Assembly: GCA_001785575.1 (NCBI GenBank)
Contig: MFUC01000015.1
Span: forward strand, 1-6,789
Direction: 5' to 3'
DNA length: 6,789 bases
DNA from: Candidatus Nomurabacteria bacterium RIFCSPHIGHO2_02_FULL_38_15
GTDB taxonomy: Bacteria; Patescibacteriota; Minisyncoccia; Phycocordibacterales; UBA9973
Part shown: one piece after another, positions 4,894 to 6,789 of the stretch
Position numbering within the stretch: the stretch's first letter is position 1
Layout: the number at the start of each line of letters is the position of its first letter
The notes under the pieces: model-generated
Told to the model about the DNA's origin: nothing
Database searches by the model: none
What the model saw: only the letters and a program-made list of their open reading frames with translations
Made by a program: the position numbers and the translations under genes

Positions 4894-4950
4894 TGATATA
4901 AAAAATATCAAATTAAAAAGCTCAACTGATATTTTACACATAGTTGAGCT
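4894..4950 (-). terminator. Terminator of the GtrA-like gene
   Basis: On the minus strand AGCTCAACT (4950-4942, overlapping the last codons) and AGTTGAGCT (4927-4919) make a perfect 9-bp stem around a 14-base loop holding the stop codon. It is followed directly by TTTTTAATTTGATATTTTTT. A small second dyad TGATAT/ATATCA (4894-4910) lies in the tail. This is the best terminator in the window. Confidence 0.65.
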
Positions 4951-5365
4951 TGGGTGCGAAGATTTTTTTAGTAGCTAGATAGCTTGGAGCAACCAAGATA
5001 ATTGTTATTATTATCTGAGCCCAAATATAATGCATCTCTCGATAGTCTACAAGAATGTATAGCATGCCTGTATTTATTGCAGAATATGCAATACTAACTA
5101 AAGTGTAAGCAACGACCTGTCTAACAGATATTAATTTATCTAAATTCTTGAAAACCCAGAATTTTTGGACAATAATGTTTGTTACAAAACTTATTAGACT
5201 GGCTATCACCAACGATCCTAAATACCAAACTTCATAATATTCCGTCAGTATGTACAACGGAGCATATAATAAAGTAGCACCAGGCACAGTCCCCACACAA
5301 AACCGTACAATTTCGACTAGCACTTTTTTTGTTTCTTTTTTCAAAATAACCTCCTTTTTCGCCAT
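4934..5365 (-). CDS. GtrA-like four-helix membrane protein
   Basis: Up to 143 residues with four predicted membrane helices (about 17-40, 46-66, 83-106, 110-131). The segment SFVTNIIVQKFWVFKN (59-74) matches the GtrA signature (S-F-x-x-N-x-x-x-x-K-x-W-V-F), and ATKKIF near the end fits the usual closing motif. GtrA proteins are thought to help move lipid-linked sugars across the membrane for cell-surface glycans. No glycosyltransferase partner is adjacent. The coordinates give the ATG at 5365 as outer limit, but the only strong Shine-Dalgarno sequence lies inside the frame and points to the TTG at 5344 (136 residues), which keeps every helix; I think that start the more likely. Confidence 0.87.
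   Translation of the reverse strand: MAKKEVILKKETKKVLVEIVRFCVGTVPGATLLYAPLYILTEYYEVWYLGSLVIASLISFVTNIIVQKFWVFKNLDKLISVRQVVAYTLVSIAYSAINTGMLYILVDYREMHYIWAQIIITIILVAPSYLATKKIFAPKLNYV
5350..5356 (-). promoter_or_regulatory. Ribosome-binding site AAGGAGG pointing to a TTG start
   Basis: AAGGAGG (5356-5350) is followed by TTATT and then TTG (5344-5342), in frame with the GtrA-like gene. It is the only full anti-SD match before a gene here. The upstream ATG (5365) has no such site. Since Lys-Glu codons can produce AAGGAG by chance, the start choice stays open. Confidence 0.5.
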
Positions 5366-5420
5366 ACTAACAGAAACGGGCAGTTTTGGGAAACGACAGC
5401 TTCTTTAATTTTTTATATAT

Positions 5421-5428
5421 AGTATAAT
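5421..5428. promoter_or_regulatory. Overlapping outward -10 boxes
   Basis: TATAAT at 5423-5428 on the plus strand ends 6 bases before the ATG at 5435, predicting a leaderless mRNA. On the minus strand TATACT (5426-5421) overlaps it and points to the GtrA-like gene. No clear -35 for either. Confidence 0.45.
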
Positions 5429-5434
5429 TGAAAT

Positions 5435-5908
5435 ATGATAGAAATGTTTTCGTGGCGAGCACGCGAGTTTGAAAATTTTGAAAAAACCAACGACTGGTTT
5501 TGGGCTGTTGGGTTGTTTGCCCTGGCGGGGGCCGGGTTGGCAATTTGGCGAGGCTCGGTTTCGTTTGGCATTGTTATATTATTAGCTGGCTTTGTCATGA
5601 TTGTATTTGGCAATGTTAAACACCCTGAACATTCAATATTAATTAACGAGGACGGCCTGATGGTTGACGAAAACAAGTTTTTATGGAAAGATGTACTAGG
5701 TTTTGCAATAATCAATGACCCCAAAGACGCTTTTAACAAAAAAGTTATCTTTGAAACTAATCGGCCAGTAACCCCAAAAATTTGCCTGCCGATTGACCGC
5801 CTAGTTGTAAACCCTGATGTTTTAAAAAGGTTTTTGTTACAACACTCTACCGAGGGCGACATTCGTGAAAGCTTGGCTAAAACCATATCTGAGAGGTGTA
5901 GATTTTAA
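5435..5908 (+). CDS. Two-helix membrane protein with a C-terminal PH-like region
   Basis: 157 residues, conserved-looking but unnamed. The N-terminus WRAREFENFEKTNDWFW (7-23) recalls a Patescibacteria hypothetical family whose members begin 'WxAxEFxxxEKxxDWxW'. Two close hydrophobic helices (about 21-38 and 42-59) form a hairpin, and the remaining 95 residues are a cytoplasmic, strand-rich domain (HSILINEDGLMVDENKF, then W84) that looks like a bacterial PH-like fold. Function unknown; membrane anchoring with a binding domain is inference. The first ATG (5435) sits 6 bases after TATAAT; another in-frame ATG is at 5444. The TAA is 2 bases before tRNA-Arg, so the two are probably one transcript. 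Confidence 0.82.
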   Translation: MIEMFSWRAREFENFEKTNDWFWAVGLFALAGAGLAIWRGSVSFGIVILLAGFVMIVFGNVKHPEHSILINEDGLMVDENKFLWKDVLGFAIINDPKDAFNKKVIFETNRPVTPKICLPIDRLVVNPDVLKRFLLQHSTEGDIRESLAKTISERCRF

Positions 5909-5910
5909 TT

Positions 5911-5982
5911 GGTCTCGTAGTTCAACGGATAGAACGTCGGTTTGCGGAACCGGCGATCCAGGTTCGATTCCTGGCGAGATCA
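5911..5982 (+). tRNA. tRNA-Arg (anticodon GCG)
   Basis: 72 bases: acceptor GGTCTCG/CGAGATC, D stem GTTC/GAAC, anticodon stem TCGGT/ACCGG with loop TTGCGGA (GCG at 5944-5946), T arm CCAGG-TTCGATT-CCTGG, discriminator A. CCA is not encoded. It reads CGC and CGU by G34 wobble. Most bacteria use an ACG tRNA modified to inosine for this box, so a G34 gene is notable. Confidence 0.94.
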
Positions 5983-5991
5983 CAATTATAA

Positions 5992-6009
5992 AACTTTTAG
6001 CTAAAAGTT
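5992..6009. terminator. 18-base palindrome between convergent genes, weak terminator
   Basis: AACTTTTAG/CTAAAAGTT is a perfect palindrome between tRNA-Arg and the end of the cupredoxin gene, whose TAG lies inside it. T-rich sequence follows on the minus strand. The AT-rich stem makes it a weak candidate, but position fits a shared terminator. Confidence 0.4.
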
Positions 6010-6393
6010 AATTAAAAAACTATACATGCCCATGCTACACAAACCTTGCAGTGGTTCGCCAGCTTTTGGAATACCTAAATCTATAATTTCTTCGCCAGTT
6101 TGTGAAAGTATTTTTTGAAAGTTAAGTTGGCGAATTACAAGAGCCGAGGAGCAGTCAAATGTACCATTTGTTTTTACAATAAGTTTTGTCGGTATCCCCG
6201 CACGAGCATTGGATACTTGTGGTGAGTATCCACCCTTAGCGTTGATAGTAACATACTGAACACCGTCTCGTACTTCAACATTTTGCACTGGTTCATTGAG
6301 TTTATTTTTAGATTTCGAACTAACTAACAAAACAACACTCAAGCCGACTATCAGCACAATGATTAAAATTATAACTGAAGAATTTTTGTTCAT
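6001..6393 (-). CDS. Membrane-anchored cupredoxin-like protein without histidine
   Basis: 130 residues: one N-terminal membrane helix (about 6-26), a polar linker, then a beta-sandwich domain (about 45-130). The pattern AKGGYSP (52-58), AGIPTKLIVKTNGTFDCSSALVI (65-87), and CSMGMYSF (119-126) matches the cupredoxin domain that I recall at the C-terminus of some TauE/SafE proteins (there C-T-S-S-L-V-I and C-S-M-G-M). Canonical copper sites use two His, a Cys and a Met; here there is no His at all, leaving Cys81, Cys119, Met121 and Met123 as possible ligands, which suits Cu(I). It starts 11 bases after the stop of the SafE gene and likely works with it on the outer face of the membrane in copper handling or redox. 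No lipobox is seen. Ends in TAG. Confidence 0.82.
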   Translation of the reverse strand: MNKNSSVIILIIVLIVGLSVVLLVSSKSKNKLNEPVQNVEVRDGVQYVTINAKGGYSPQVSNARAGIPTKLIVKTNGTFDCSSALVIRQLNFQKILSQTGEEIIDLGIPKAGEPLQGLCSMGMYSFLINF

Positions 6394-6404
6394 ATTGCTC
6401 TAAA

Positions 6405-6789
6405 TTATATATTAAATAATGGTTTAATGATACCGAGGCCTGCAAGTCCACCTAATAGTGCAAATAATCCTAAACCAATTACAACAACTCCGGCTGATTT
6501 GAAAAATAGTGGTGCGTGTTTGCTATGTGCAAATGAAGCCGAGCCAAATGACAAGAATGCAAGTACGGGTAATGTACCCAGTGCAAATGCGAGCATTACC
6601 AGCATCCCAGTCATAAATGAGCCGGATGATAAGGCTACAAATTGCATTGATTGTGTGAATCCGCATGGCAAAAAGAATGTACCAAAGCCAATTAAAAGCG
6701 GAGTCAAAGTTTTGTGTTCAATTTTGCGGAAAAATGAATTTATTTTTTGAAAAATCCCTGCATGTAGTGTGACTTTATTGCGTGCAAAT
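6405..6789 (-). CDS. TauE/SafE family (DsbD-like) membrane protein, N-terminal part missing
   Basis: The frame is open to the right edge of the window; 127 C-terminal residues are visible. The segment LLIGFGTFFLPCGFTQSMQF (31-50 of the visible part) carries the LPCGFTQS motif of the SafE/DsbD membrane family. It is followed by three hydrophobic helices (about 59-83, 96-114, 115-124, the last short) with a His-rich loop (HSKH, 88-91). A TTG at 6707 is not a real start, since upstream codons read RKIEHKTL in frame and match the family. Members move electrons or metals across the membrane; those with this motif are often joined to heavy-metal (HMA) and cupredoxin domains. Any HMA domain would be outside the window. 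The cupredoxin gene follows after 11 bases. Confidence 0.88.
   Translation of the reverse strand, partial: FARNKVTLHAGIFQKINSFFRKIEHKTLTPLLIGFGTFFLPCGFTQSMQFVALSSGSFMTGMLVMLAFALGTLPVLAFLSFGSASFAHSKHAPLFFKSAGVVVIGLGLFALLGGLAGLGIIKPLFNI

Noticed and set aside
5413..5886. Minus-strand 157-codon frame
   Set aside because: It is opposite the two-helix membrane protein, which has the better promoter, hydrophobic pattern and family-like N-terminus.
6427..6750. Plus-strand 107-codon frame
   Set aside because: It is antisense to the SafE-type gene, whose LPCGFTQS motif fixes the coding strand.
1..6789. CRISPR array or defence cluster
   Set aside because: No regularly spaced repeats and no cas-like or restriction gene; the only conflict system is the toxin-antitoxin pair.

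Overview
The window looks like a piece of a Candidate Phyla Radiation (Patescibacteria) genome; this is inference, no lineage marker settles it. The clues are AT-rich DNA, short single-domain genes, a pilM-pilN-pilO set with no pilP or pilQ next to it, a stand-alone MetRS-type tRNA-binding domain, four tRNA genes without encoded CCA, almost no Shine-Dalgarno sequences, and only TAA and TAG stops (11 TAA, 2 TAG, no TGA in 13 genes).

Layout. (1) 1-327, plus strand: the C-terminal tail of what I take to be a large serine recombinase, cut by the left edge. Its frame runs into the opposite strand of a tRNA-Val gene. Four perfect hairpins lie in this stretch. (2) 287-614, minus strand: tRNA-Val(UAC) and tRNA-Arg(UCU). 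Between them is a 180-base non-coding interval holding a 26-base copy of the tRNA-Arg 3' end and several nested inverted repeats. (3) 637-3223, minus: a type IV pilus inner-membrane block pilM, pilN, pilO, then a small single-pass membrane protein of unknown role. (4) 3303-4718, minus: ruvX, a HigB/RelE-type toxin, a HigA-type XRE antitoxin, and a tRNA-binding OB-fold protein, tightly spaced and probably co-transcribed. (5) 4719-4872: an AT-rich divergent intergenic region, then tRNA-Ser(UGA) on the plus strand. (6) 4934-5365, minus: a GtrA-like membrane protein with a clear ribosome-binding site and a terminator. (7) 5435-5982, plus: a two-helix membrane protein followed after 2 bases by tRNA-Arg(GCG). 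(8) 6001-6789, minus: a TauE/SafE (DsbD-like) membrane protein, cut by the right edge, followed by a membrane-anchored cupredoxin-like protein that contains no histidine.

How the genes fit together. PilM (cytoplasmic, actin-like) should bind the INLL motif at the PilN N-terminus; PilN and PilO pair through their extracytoplasmic parts to form the pilus alignment complex. The SafE and cupredoxin genes form a likely copper- or thiol-handling pair that elsewhere occurs as one fused protein. The toxin-antitoxin pair sits inside a housekeeping gene run. The left edge looks like an integration-prone tRNA region.

Most coding content belongs to known families. The least explained parts are the tRNA-Arg tail duplication with its nested inverted repeats (372-560), the recombinase tail overlapping tRNA-Val, the His-less cupredoxin, and TATAAT boxes placed 6-7 bases before three start codons, which suggests leaderless mRNAs.
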